Part shown: positions 1 to 10,630 of the stretch, piece by piece
How the letters are laid out: each line of letters starts with the position of its first letter
Position numbering within the stretch: the stretch's first letter is position 1
Origin: JAAYXS01 sp964550375
GTDB lineage: Bacteria > Planctomycetota > Phycisphaerae > UBA1845 > Fen-1342
Direction of reading: 5' to 3'
Assembly (NCBI GenBank): GCA_964550375.1
Contig: CAZJYX010000010.1
Coordinates: forward strand, 52,323 to 116,322
Length of the DNA stretch: 64,000 nucleotides
The notes under the pieces: generated by a model
Databases searched by the model: none
Seen by the model: only the letters and a program-made list of their open reading frames with translations
Told to the model about the DNA's origin: nothing
Made by a program: the position numbers and the translations under genes

Positions 1-521
1 CTGTCGCGGTAGCGCAGGCGCGTCTGGCGCGCCCGCTCCTCGACGACGTAGTCACGCGCGGACTCGGCCAGCAGCAGGCTCAGGAATACGACGTTGGCGC
101 CGTGTTGGCGCAGGAAGCTTTCCGGTCCGGCGGCCGGGGTCAGCAGGGCCGTGGAGACGGGCTCGCGTGCCAGGTATCCGACGACGTCTTCGATCACGCG
201 ACGAAACGGGCTCAGGTCCACGGGGCGCAGGGTTTTGCGCTCGGCGAAGAGGCGGGCCATTTTGCCGAGCACTTCGCTGAGCTGTTCCTGAATCGTCTCG
301 GCGGTTTCGCGCTGGCGGGAGAGGTCCTCGAACTCGACCAGCTCATCGAGGGTCGGGTCGCTGATGCTCAGCATCACTTGCGGGAATCGTTCGCGGAGCA
401 GGGCGATATCGGTCGGCGTCAGTGCCCGGTCGGCGCCCAGCAGTGTGCGACCCTCGTGGGCCAGCCGTTCGCGCAGTTGCATGCCCGGCTCAAGCTCGCT
501 GGTAGGTAGGAGAATCGGCAT
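1..521 (-). CDS. HD-GYP-type protein, N-terminal part (cut by window edge)
   Basis: The first 173 residues are visible; the 3' end lies outside the window. The protein opens with a leader of the kind found before HD-GYP phosphodiesterases (LPTSELEPGMQL), followed by a helical region. Near residues 148-158 it reads HGANVVFLSLLLA, which matches the first histidine helix of HD-GYP domains. HD-GYP proteins hydrolyse cyclic di-GMP, but the HD and GYP motifs are beyond the edge, so activity is inferred. The ATG at 521 is the only sensible start. The 194 bases between it and the HAD gene (522-715) show no gene. Confidence 0.65.
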   Translation of the reverse strand, partial: MPILLPTSELEPGMQLRERLAHEGRTLLGADRALTPTDIALLRERFPQVMLSISDPTLDELVEFEDLSRQRETAETIQEQLSEVLGKMARLFAERKTLRPVDLSPFRRVIEDVVGYLAREPVSTALLTPAAGPESFLRQHGANVVFLSLLLAESARDYVVEERARQTRLRYRD

Positions 522-715
522 AGTTAGAGCGTCTCAGCGCCAGTACGCCATGTCTGCCCCGGGCCGGGTTCACGTCTCAGGGTACATCGAACCGGGCGCG
601 GAGTCGGTGTTGCCAATATGCCGGGCGGGCCGCGCCGGGCGTGCGCGGCAAGATGCTATGGGAACCAGGCTATCGGGGGGTCCGCATAACCAGCCGGGGC
701 GCGGCGGCCGGCGGC

Positions 716-1441
716 TCAGGCTGACGGGAGCTGCCGCACGAGCGTGGTCAGGGCGTGCAGGTCGGCGAACTCGTAGTCGGGCTGGTCACGACCGATATCG
801 TGGATGCGCTGGGTGCGGTTGAGCCAGCCGCTGCGCAGGCCGGCGGCCCGGGCGCCGCCGACGTCGCTGTGCAGCGAGTCGCCGACGTGGATGACGCGCT
901 CAGGGCGCCAGCCGGTGCGCTGCAAGGCTTCGGCGAAGATGAGCGGGGCCGGCTTATATGAGCGCACGTCCTCGGATGTCACGACTTCCGCCGGCTGGAG
1001 GCCATAGCGCGCCAGACAGGCCAGCAGGTCGGCGCGGTCGGCGTTGGACACGATGCAGATCGGCAGGGGGAAGCTGGTGAAGAACTCGGTTGCTTCCGGC
1101 TGCAGGGGTGCCGCGCGCCAGTAGGCGGTCAGTTGGCGCACGTAGGGATATGGATCAATGGTCGTACCGTGGTCGGCCACGGTTGCCCGCAGCGTGCGCG
1201 CCTCGACTTCGAAGAGCGTGGCGAACTCGGCGTCGTTGGCGTGGTCCAGGGCCAGGAAGAAGCGCTCGCCCCAGGCGACGCCCAGCGCGCGCGGCGATAG
1301 GTCCAGGCCTACTGCCGCGATGACGTCCTGGCAGACGCGCTCGACGGCGGCGCGATCACCGGTGGTGAGCGTGCCGTACATGTCGAGGAGTATGCCGTCC
1401 AGCGGCGCGTGCGTTGGACTGCTGCGGCCTAGAGTGTGCAC
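716..1441 (-). CDS. HAD-superfamily hydrolase
   Basis: A 241-residue haloacid dehalogenase-like hydrolase of subfamily I. Motif I is LLDMYGTL with the nucleophile D20; the usual second Asp is Tyr22, as in the dehalogenase branch. Motif II is IVSNAD, motif III the Lys of SYKPAP, motif IV HVGDSLHSDVGGA. The cap lies between motifs I and II (about residues 25-100). The start overlaps the end of the nitroreductase gene by 13 bases, so the two are probably one transcript. The substrate is unknown: the family covers phosphatases and dehalogenases, and the Tyr at D+2 keeps a dehalogenase possible. Confidence 0.85.
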   Translation of the reverse strand: MHTLGRSSPTHAPLDGILLDMYGTLTTGDRAAVERVCQDVIAAVGLDLSPRALGVAWGERFFLALDHANDAEFATLFEVEARTLRATVADHGTTIDPYPYVRQLTAYWRAAPLQPEATEFFTSFPLPICIVSNADRADLLACLARYGLQPAEVVTSEDVRSYKPAPLIFAEALQRTGWRPERVIHVGDSLHSDVGGARAAGLRSGWLNRTQRIHDIGRDQPDYEFADLHALTTLVRQLPSA

Positions 1442-2034
1442 AGGGCGGCCGTCTGTCCCCAGGTGCCGGCGAAGACTAAGTCGCGCAGCGGGCGGCGCTC
1501 GCGCGGGGCTTCCTCGCGTACTCGCAGGTCATCCGGCAGCGCGCCCAGGTCGCCCAGATAGCCGACTGCCATGGCGGTGACGGCGTCGAAGTCGCCGGGG
1601 ATCTCGTAGAGGTCGCGGGCGCGCTCGGCGTCGAAGCCCGCCATGACGTGCGCGTGCAAATCGAGGGTCATGGCCTGGATGATCAGGTTTTCGGTGGCCA
1701 GCCCGATATCGTGCCAGGCGTGGGCGTTGGGCTTTCCGTCGTGGGCGAAATGCTGCTGGGCCACGGCCAGGATCAGCACCGGGGCGTGCTGCGCCCAGAC
1801 CTGGTTGGCCTGGACCAGGCAGCTTAACATGCGTTCGAATTCGCCGGGGTGATCGCGCGTGGCCAGGATGAAGCGCCAGGGCTGGTTGTTGTAACAGGAC
1901 GGCGCCCAGCGGGCCGCCTCGAACAGCGCGCTGAGCTTGGTGTTTTCGACTGGGCGCTGGGCGAAGGCCCGCGGGCTCCAGCGGCGCGCCAGCAGGTCGT
2001 GCAGCGGCGCGCTGGTCTGCGCAGTCTTTTCCAT
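1429..2034 (-). CDS. Nitroreductase-family FMN oxidoreductase
   Basis: A 201-residue nitroreductase, the usual length for short members. FMN-contact segments are visible: RRWSPRAF near residue 17, SCYNNQPWRF near 46, AVGYLG in the second half and the C-terminal RRPLRDLVF. Such proteins reduce nitro groups, quinones or flavins with NAD(P)H in the cytoplasm. The ATG at 2034 is preceded by AGGGAG at good spacing. It lies upstream of and overlaps the HAD gene, and follows the ferritin gene on the same strand after about 60 bases. The physiological substrate cannot be read from the sequence. Confidence 0.88.
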   Translation of the reverse strand: MEKTAQTSAPLHDLLARRWSPRAFAQRPVENTKLSALFEAARWAPSCYNNQPWRFILATRDHPGEFERMLSCLVQANQVWAQHAPVLILAVAQQHFAHDGKPNAHAWHDIGLATENLIIQAMTLDLHAHVMAGFDAERARDLYEIPGDFDAVTAMAVGYLGDLGALPDDLRVREEAPRERRPLRDLVFAGTWGQTAALCTL

Positions 2035-2097
2035 GGTTTACTCCCTATGGTGGCCGCCCTCCGCGGCGGCCGACGCGGCCGGGCTGCCCGCGGACGG

Positions 2098-2592
2098 TTA
2101 CTTGCGTGCGGCCAGCAGATGGCCGACGTAGGCCTCGAGTTGCAGCAGGTGGTCGCCGGCCATGCGCGCGACGTCGGCCAGCAGGCCCATGCTGGCCTCC
2201 TCCTCGACCTGCTCGTCCACGAACCAGGAGAGGAAGCTGCGCGACGCGTAGTCCTTCTCCTTCTCGGCCAGCGCGACCAAGTCGTTGATCTGCCCGGTCA
2301 CCTTGCGCTCGTGGGCCAGGGCGGCCTCGATGGCGGCCAGGACGGTCGGCCACTCGAGCGGCGGCGCGGGCAGGGCCGCCAGCTTGACCTGTCCGCCGAC
2401 TTCGAGCACGTAGTCCAGGATCTTCATGGCGTGCTCGCGCTCCTCCTCGACCTGGGCGCGAAATAGCTTGGACAGCCGATCCAGGCTCTGCTGTGAGAAC
2501 ATGCACGCCATCGACAGATAGATCTGTGACGCGGTGAACTCGTGTGCAATCTGCTCATTGAGCTTGGCATTCATCGCTTCGGAAATCGCCAT
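2098..2592 (-). CDS. ftnA: Bacterial non-haem ferritin
   Basis: A 164-residue four-helix ferritin, normal length for FtnA. Ferroxidase ligands line up with E. coli FtnA: E18 (HEFTAS), E51 and H54 (EEEREH), E95, E127-Q128 and E131 (DEQVEEE). It oxidises Fe(II) and stores Fe(III) in the cytoplasm. There is no bacterioferritin haem Met at the usual place. The ATG at 2592 has GAAAGG upstream. It shares a strand and direction with nitroreductase and HAD, but the gap has room for its own transcription end. Iron control is likely from family knowledge but no clear Fur box was seen. Confidence 0.92.
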   Translation of the reverse strand: MAISEAMNAKLNEQIAHEFTASQIYLSMACMFSQQSLDRLSKLFRAQVEEEREHAMKILDYVLEVGGQVKLAALPAPPLEWPTVLAAIEAALAHERKVTGQINDLVALAEKEKDYASRSFLSWFVDEQVEEEASMGLLADVARMAGDHLLQLEAYVGHLLAARK

Positions 2593-2701
2593 GTCCTGTG
2601 CCTTTCGTTTAAGCAGGTCTACTACGTCCGGCTTGATGTGTCTCCGGCGGCCAGCGCCCGGACCGCCCGGCCGCCCACCTCCTGTAACCGGCTAATTAGA
2701 G

Positions 2702-2730
2702 ATTCTATTCCGTTTACTCCGCCATCGCCA
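2702..2730 (-). promoter_or_regulatory. Possible ferritin promoter in an AT-rich patch
   Basis: Reading the minus strand, TAGAAT (plus 2702-2707) could be a -10 with a poor -35 (TGGCGA) 17 bases upstream. The palindrome CTAATTAG (2692-2699) lies just downstream of the -10 and is AT-rich for this genome. It may be an operator or chance. Weak evidence. Confidence 0.22.
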
Positions 2731-2743
2731 CTTGGCGGCCGGG

Positions 2744-3937
2744 TTACGTGCGGCAGAACAAACCCATCAGCTCGTATCCGCGCTCCAGCAGCCACCCGCC
2801 CGCCAGCGCCTCGCGCTCGGAGAAGGGGCGACCCTCCACGGCTGCGATGCCGGTGCCGGCCAGGCAGAACGGCGGCGGCTCGGACGAGTGCGCCATCGTG
2901 GTGCAGGGCGTGGGATGGTCGGGCACGACGAGTATCCGCCAGTGCTCATGCCGGCGCAGCGCTTCGAGCACGGGGCCCACGACGAGTTCGTCGATCTGCT
3001 CGAGCGCCTTGATCTTGGTTTGCCAGTCGCCGGAATGCGCTGCCTCGTCCGGCGCCTCGATATGCACGGCGACCAGGTCGTACTGGTCCAGTGCCGCCAC
3101 GGCGTAGCGGCCCTTGGCGGCATAGTCCGTGTCCGGCAGGCCGGTGGCGCCCGGCACGGCGATCAGATCCATGCCCATCAGCAGCGCCTGCCCGCGAATG
3201 ATGTCCACGGCCGTAATCATTGCGCCGCGCAAGCCGAAGCGCTCCACGAACGGATCCAGACGGGCCGGCGGTCCCTCGCCCCACAGCCAGATGTCCGTGA
3301 CGGGCGGGCGGTCCTGTTCGCGCCGCAGGCGGTTGATCTCGTGGTCGTGCAGCAACGGGCGCGCCCGGTCCATCAGGTCCAGCACGCGCGCCGAGCCGCG
3401 GCCACGCGCCCGATGAGCCGCGACCGGCTGGTTGGGAATGTTGTGCGGCGGCGTGCATGAGGGTTGCAGGTCAAACTCGGACCCGCCCGCGGCGATCATC
3501 AGGTTGCGATACTGCACGCCGACGTGGAACTTGCAGCGCTCGCCGGCAAACCAGCGGTTCAGGTCGGCGATGAGGCGTTCTGCCTCCGCGTCGGTCGTGT
3601 GGCCGCCGGTGTAGTCGCGCAGCACGCCATCCGCGATCGTCACGAAGTTGCAGCGGAAGATCAGCTCATCCGGCCCGGCATGGAGTCCTTTGGCGGCGGC
3701 CTCGATAGGCGCCCGGCCGGTGTAGTGGACGTCGGGGTCGTACCCGAAGACGGTGAGCGTCCCCACGTCGGTACCGGGGATGTACCGGGCGGGGCAGGTG
3801 ACCAGCCGACCCAGGCGGCCGTTTTGCGCGATCCAATCCATGTTTGGCAGGCGGGCGACTTCCAGCGGCGTCCGTCCGTCGAGCTGCGGCAGCGGCTCGT
3901 CGGCCGCCCCGTCCGGGAGAATGATTGCGTACTTCAT
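2744..3937 (-). CDS. apgM: Cofactor-independent phosphoglycerate mutase / proposed homoserine kinase (ApgM type)
   Basis: A 397-residue member of the alkaline-phosphatase superfamily, of the ApgM / TIGR02535 type. It begins MKYAIILPDGAADEPL with the first metal-binding Asp. ARYIPGTDVGTLTVFGYDP holds the nucleophile region, and HIEAPDEAAHSGD and VPDHPTPCTTMAHS hold further metal ligands. Relatives interconvert 3- and 2-phosphoglycerate; some bacterial members are proposed homoserine kinases, so the reaction is open. The nucleophile position, usually Ser, is Thr56. The frame stays open for 81 more codons upstream, but MKYAII with GGAG ahead is the family start. Confidence 0.87.
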   Translation of the reverse strand: MKYAIILPDGAADEPLPQLDGRTPLEVARLPNMDWIAQNGRLGRLVTCPARYIPGTDVGTLTVFGYDPDVHYTGRAPIEAAAKGLHAGPDELIFRCNFVTIADGVLRDYTGGHTTDAEAERLIADLNRWFAGERCKFHVGVQYRNLMIAAGGSEFDLQPSCTPPHNIPNQPVAAHRARGRGSARVLDLMDRARPLLHDHEINRLRREQDRPPVTDIWLWGEGPPARLDPFVERFGLRGAMITAVDIIRGQALLMGMDLIAVPGATGLPDTDYAAKGRYAVAALDQYDLVAVHIEAPDEAAHSGDWQTKIKALEQIDELVVGPVLEALRRHEHWRILVVPDHPTPCTTMAHSSEPPPFCLAGTGIAAVEGRPFSEREALAGGWLLERGYELMGLFCRT

Positions 3938-4057
3938 GGTGACTCCGCGCTGTCCACAGCCTTCCGGGCCGTCCCAACGCCTACCTGCCAGCCCCAGGAT
4001 GTTAGACCGACTTACGCGTACCGCAACGGGGCGTGCCGGCCGCCGCGCGCCGGCTTT

Positions 4058-4087
4058 TTGACAGCGCGCCGGCGCTTTTCGTACAAT
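4058..4087 (+). promoter_or_regulatory. Sigma70-type promoter upstream of lpxD
   Basis: TTGACA (4058-4063), an 18-base spacer, then TACAAT (4082-4087). The likely start is near 4094, giving a leader of about 105 bases before lpxD. One of the best promoter matches in the window. Confidence 0.6.
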
Positions 4088-4198
4088 GGTTGCCACTTGG
4101 TGGTCCGCCGCAGCGGGCTGGCTCAGGGCCGACGCTGCTTCCGTGGCGGACTGCCGGACACCTGGTCTTACCTGGTCCAAGAGAACGCAAGTGGCGGC

Positions 4199-5278
4199 AT
4201 GGCAGTCACCTTAGCTGAGGCCTGCGAAGCACTTAGGCAGCACGGGCTCGAGCCGGCCCTGGCCGGCGATCCGGGCTTCGTGATCCACGGCGTTGCCACG
4301 CTGGAGGAGGCCGGGGAAGGTGACATTTCCTTCCTGGCGAATCCCAAGTACGAGAAGCTGCTGAGCACGACACGGGCCTCTGCGGTGGTGTTGCGCCTGG
4401 AGGTGGAAGCTCCGGATCGGCTGAGTCTTATCCGGGTGGCGGACCCGTACGCCGCCATTACGGCGTTGATGGTCAAGCTGCACGGCTATCGCCAACACCC
4501 GCAAGTGCCGCGGAACGCCGCTCCGCCCAACATCGCGCCCAGTGCGCACATAGGCGAGCGCGCGACGATTCACCCGGGCGTGACCATCGCCGAGGAGGTC
4601 GTGGTCGGCGATGACGCCGTGATCTACCCCGGCTGCTACGTTGGGCCTAAGTGTCGTATTGGCAAGGAGTTGTTGCTGTTTCCCAATGTGGTCATCTATG
4701 ACGGCACGATCATAGGTGACAGGGTTACGATTCACGCCGGCACGGTCATCGGGAATGATGGGCTGGGGTATGCCCCGGTGGGCGGCAAGTGGGTGAAGAT
4801 CCCGCAGATCGGCATCGTGGAGATCGGCGACGACGTCGAGATCGGCTCGAACTGCTCGATCGACCGGGCGACGCTGGGCCGGACGCGCATTGCCTCCGGC
4901 ACGAAGTTCAGCAACCTGATCGCCATTGGACACGGCGCCCAGATTGGGGAGGACTGCCTGTTTGTCGCGCAGGTGGGCATAGCGGGCTCGGCCACCGTTG
5001 GGAAGCACGTGACGATGGCGGGCCAGGCGGGCGTGGTGGGGCACATTCGCATCGGCGACAACGCGACGGTTGGGGCGAAGGCCGGCGTGATCAATGATGT
5101 TCCGGCGGGGCAGACCGTACTGGGTCAGCCCGCCATGCCGATTCACGACACCAAGCGCCGGGTGGCCTACGAGCTGCGTCTGCCGGAGCTGTTCAAGCAA
5201 GTCAAGCGTCAGGAGCAGCGGCTGGCGGAGCTGGAGAAGCTGTTGGAACAGGCTGGCGGCCGATTGCCAGCGGACTAG
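4199..5278 (+). CDS. lpxD: UDP-3-O-acylglucosamine N-acyltransferase
   Basis: A 359-residue LpxD (family about 340). It adds the N-linked hydroxyacyl chain to UDP-3-O-acylglucosamine, the third step of lipid A synthesis. Residues 1-100 form the uridine-binding domain (ISFLANPKYEKLL). From about 105 to 320 runs the left-handed beta-helix of hexapeptide repeats (IGDDVEIGSNCSIDRATLG, IGHGAQIGEDCLFVAQVG) with the catalytic His in the GHG segment. A C-terminal coiled helix (KQVKRQEQRLAELEKLLEQA) follows. The frame is open far upstream, but homology begins at MAVTLAEACEAL. lpxA and lpxI occur elsewhere in the window rather than beside it. Confidence 0.95.
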   Translation: MAVTLAEACEALRQHGLEPALAGDPGFVIHGVATLEEAGEGDISFLANPKYEKLLSTTRASAVVLRLEVEAPDRLSLIRVADPYAAITALMVKLHGYRQHPQVPRNAAPPNIAPSAHIGERATIHPGVTIAEEVVVGDDAVIYPGCYVGPKCRIGKELLLFPNVVIYDGTIIGDRVTIHAGTVIGNDGLGYAPVGGKWVKIPQIGIVEIGDDVEIGSNCSIDRATLGRTRIASGTKFSNLIAIGHGAQIGEDCLFVAQVGIAGSATVGKHVTMAGQAGVVGHIRIGDNATVGAKAGVINDVPAGQTVLGQPAMPIHDTKRRVAYELRLPELFKQVKRQEQRLAELEKLLEQAGGRLPAD

Positions 5279-5510
5279 GCTGGCCAGCGCTGTTATCGGG
5301 CGTATTGCGGCTGTGGGAAGCCGTGCAACTCGGGGGCGCCGCCACCACAGCTAAAGATAGGGGCTTCACGGGTCGATGCGCCGACATGGCCAGCGGTCCC
5401 GGCGATCGCGCGCCGGTTCACTTGTGGGTTCGGGTGGACAGGCCGACCGTCCGGTTTGTGCCGACTTTCTGTCTTTGCGAACAAGGGCAGCGCGCGCACG
5501 GGAGACTGCG

Positions 5511-5588
5511 ATGACCACGTCTGAGGGCACCTGCATGTTTGCGGCCCGGGTAGCGACCGCCGCACCGGCGGGAATCTACGAACGGTGA
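5511..5588 (+). CDS. Possible 25-residue leader peptide
   Basis: A 26-codon frame with ATG at 5511, GGGAGA at good spacing, and a stop one base before the ATG of the histidine kinase. The kinase has no clear ribosome-binding site of its own, so translation may be coupled. The peptide (MTTSEGTCMF...) has no recognised function and may be only a ribosome-loading frame. The rest of the gap 5279-5510 shows no gene and no convincing terminator. Confidence 0.3.
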   Translation: MTTSEGTCMFAARVATAAPAGIYER

Positions 5589-5589
5589 C

Positions 5590-8511
<2,922 letters not shown>

Positions 8512-8519
8512 GCCGCCGG

Positions 8520-9344
8520 TTACCAGCCGATCACCGACACTTCCGGGAGGCGCAAGCTGCGCAACCTGGCACCGAGCTCCTGCTGTTCCAAGGTTAACCG
8601 CTGCAGGGCGCGCTGGGCCTGGTCGCGGGGCAGCTCCACCTCACACGCCCAGCGCTCTGAGAGCTCCAGCAGATTGCGGGCCCGCATGTCTTCCAGGCGG
8701 GCTTGCAGCGTCTGCCGGCGCGCCAGGGCGCCGGCCAACTCGATGCTCTTCTGCGCCAGGTCCTGGTTGAGCTTCTCCAGCACGCCGGCCCCCGCGCGGG
8801 CAGCCGCGGCCTCCCGCCGCTCCAGCAGTTCAACGCGCGCCAGGGCAACCTGTTCCTGTGCCGCCGTCGTTTCTATCCCGTCTACCACACCTGCTTCATG
8901 CATCCGGCCCAAATACTCCACGCGCTGCTCCCGCAGTTCCACAACCTTGGCCATCTCGGCCACCACGGGGCTGGTCTCCACCGCCTCGACAGCGCGTTGA
9001 CCGATCTTGGCGATCTGCTCGGTGATGGCCTGCTCGGCCGCCGCTAAGCCAGCCAGCGCCAGCTCGGCATCGTTAACGGCAATTCGTGTGAGCCAGGTCG
9101 ATACATCGCTTGCACCTCGAAACGTTGGCAGGGCCCGGAGAGCGGCCACGAAGACGTCCTGAACGACGTCCGCGACGTCCGCCCGCCAGCCGAGCAGGCG
9201 GTAGCACAGCCTTGTAATGCGTGGGGCCTGCTCGGCCACCAAGGCGTCAAACGTGGCTGGCGACGGCGGTAACGGTAGTACTGGGCGGGAGTTATCTGTA
9301 CATTTGTCGGGCTGTGCCGCCGTCTTCGTCACTCGCCTGCCCAC
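8520..9344 (-). CDS. Chimera of ECF sigma region 2 and a TolC-like coiled coil
   Basis: 274 residues in one uninterrupted frame. Residues about 31-92 are a good sigma70 region 2 (FDALVAEQAPRITRLCYRLLGW, QDVFVAALRALPTFRG, STWLTRIAVND). Region 4, needed for -35 recognition, is missing. Directly after the region-2 end the protein becomes a long Ala/Glu/Leu/Arg coiled coil (about 94-265) with TolC-like pieces (GRMHEAGVVDG, QEQVALARVELLERREA). No signal peptide or membrane segment. It looks like a deletion fusion of a sigma gene with a downstream envelope gene. Function unknown; it could be inert or sequester core polymerase. Start GTG 9344; GTG 9332 is an alternative. Confidence 0.7.
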   Translation of the reverse strand: MGRRVTKTAAQPDKCTDNSRPVLPLPPSPATFDALVAEQAPRITRLCYRLLGWRADVADVVQDVFVAALRALPTFRGASDVSTWLTRIAVNDAELALAGLAAAEQAITEQIAKIGQRAVEAVETSPVVAEMAKVVELREQRVEYLGRMHEAGVVDGIETTAAQEQVALARVELLERREAAAARAGAGVLEKLNQDLAQKSIELAGALARRQTLQARLEDMRARNLLELSERWACEVELPRDQAQRALQRLTLEQQELGARLRSLRLPEVSVIGW

Positions 9345-9500
9345 CGTGCTCTCAACCCATTAGACGCGCCGGCCGTCGGATTCTTACAGCCATCGTACGA
9401 CGAAGTGACGGAGGTGGACACCGGCGGTTGGGGCTGGCGCCGGGCCGGGTGACGATGGCGGGATCGTGCCGGCCGGGCGGGCTGTGGTGGTTGGGCGGGT

Positions 9501-9509
9501 TGTTATACT
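9501..9509 (+). promoter_or_regulatory. Possible extended -10 promoter for lpxI
   Basis: TGTTATACT is an extended -10 (TG, one base, TATACT at 9504-9509). No -35 is seen at 16-18 bases. Transcription would begin near 9516, about 108 bases before the chosen lpxI start. Confidence 0.35.
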
Positions 9510-9623
9510 GTCGCCGGCGGCTGCGGGATTGGCTTGTGGCCGCACCAGGTGGAAGACGGCGCCCGGCTGCGGGCGCGGCCTGGCACGTTTTGTCTGAGTC
9601 CCTGTAGACCCCGAAGTAGCAAC

Positions 9624-10502
9624 TTGCCAACGGAAACATCGTCGCCAGCGCTTCCTGACGCCGCCCCGCTAGGCCTGATCGCGGGCGAGGGCGAGTTCCC
9701 CAAGCTGGTGGCGCGCGGGGCCCGGGCGTGCGGGCGGCGGGTGGCGGTGGTGGCGCTGCGCGGCTCGGCGGCGGCCGAGTTGCGGGAGTTGGGTGACTAC
9801 TTCTGCTGGCGCGGCGTGGTGCAGTTGGGGCGGTGGATCCGGGCGCTTAAGCGGGTGGGCTGTCGTGAAGTCGTCATGGCGGGCCGTGTCCGGAAGTTGG
9901 ACATGTTCGCCGGCCCGCGCTGGCTGCAGTATTTGCGATACTGGCCGGACCTGACGAGCATACGCGTGTGGTACTATCACGCGCGCGACAAGCGCAACGA
10001 CTCACTGCTGGGCGCCGTCGCGGATGAACTTGAGCGGCGAGGTCTGATCTTGGTCGATTCGACGAAGTACTGCGCGGATGCGCTGGCACCGGCGGGCGTC
10101 TTGACGCCTTGCGAGCCGCCGCGGACCGTGCTGGATGATGCCGACTTCGCGTGGCCGCTGGCCCGGCAGATAGCCGCCCTGGACATCGGTCAGGCGGTCG
10201 CGGTGAAGGAGCGCGAGATCATCGCGGTCGAGGCCATCGAAGGGACGGACTTGCTGATCGAGCGGACCGGCGAGCTGTGCCCGGCCGGCGGCTGGACGCT
10301 CGTCAAGGTTGCCAAGCCGAACCAGGACATGCGTTTCGACGTGCCCACCATTGGCGTCAACACGATCGAGAAGTTGAAGAAGGCGCGCGCGGCCGGCGTG
10401 GTGATCGAGGCCGGCAAGACGTTGATTCTGCAGCGCGCGGAAACGCTGGCGCTGGCGGCCAGGCTGCGTATTGCGGTGATCGGCCGGGCCGACCAGGCTT
10501 AG
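9624..10502 (+). CDS. lpxI: UDP-2,3-diacylglucosamine pyrophosphatase, LpxI type
   Basis: 292 residues from a TTG at 9624, close to the usual 270-290 for LpxI (DUF1009). LpxI cleaves UDP-2,3-diacylglucosamine to lipid X and UMP, replacing LpxH. The N-terminal domain shows LGLIAGEGEFPKLVARGA. The C-terminal catalytic domain shows ARDKRNDSLLGAVADELE, DIGQAVAVKEREIIAVEAIEGTD split over two strands, and KVAKPNQDMRFDVPTIGVNT. The frame extends 30 codons up to a TTG at 9534, but that segment is Arg/Cys-rich and unlike the family. The start is therefore uncertain; identity is firm. Confidence 0.9.
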   Translation: MPTETSSPALPDAAPLGLIAGEGEFPKLVARGARACGRRVAVVALRGSAAAELRELGDYFCWRGVVQLGRWIRALKRVGCREVVMAGRVRKLDMFAGPRWLQYLRYWPDLTSIRVWYYHARDKRNDSLLGAVADELERRGLILVDSTKYCADALAPAGVLTPCEPPRTVLDDADFAWPLARQIAALDIGQAVAVKEREIIAVEAIEGTDLLIERTGELCPAGGWTLVKVAKPNQDMRFDVPTIGVNTIEKLKKARAAGVVIEAGKTLILQRAETLALAARLRIAVIGRADQA

Positions 10503-10517
10503 CCGGACGATGCGGCG

Positions 10518-10546
10518 CTGACGGCGTGTCGGGGACGCCGTACAAT
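10518..10546 (+). promoter_or_regulatory. Sigma70-type promoter upstream of the PEP/pyruvate-binding gene
   Basis: CTGACG (10518-10523), a 17-base spacer, TACAAT (10541-10546). The -10 equals that of lpxD. The leader to the gene at 10631 would be about 78 bases. Confidence 0.45.
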
Positions 10547-10630
10547 CGAATCTGGGTTACGATGGTTGCGGTGTGCGCCGGTGGACGTAATCCGATAGGC
10601 GCGGGGGGCTAAAGAGCAGGATGGGACTGG

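Noticed and set aside
3938..4180. Upstream extension of the ApgM-type gene on the minus strand
   Set aside because: The extension would cross the lpxD promoter and has no family similarity; the ATG at 3937 with GGAG is the natural start.
3464..4198. Upstream extension of lpxD to 3464
   Set aside because: It would overlap the ApgM gene on the other strand and include the promoter at 4058-4087; homology starts at residue MAVTLAEACEAL.
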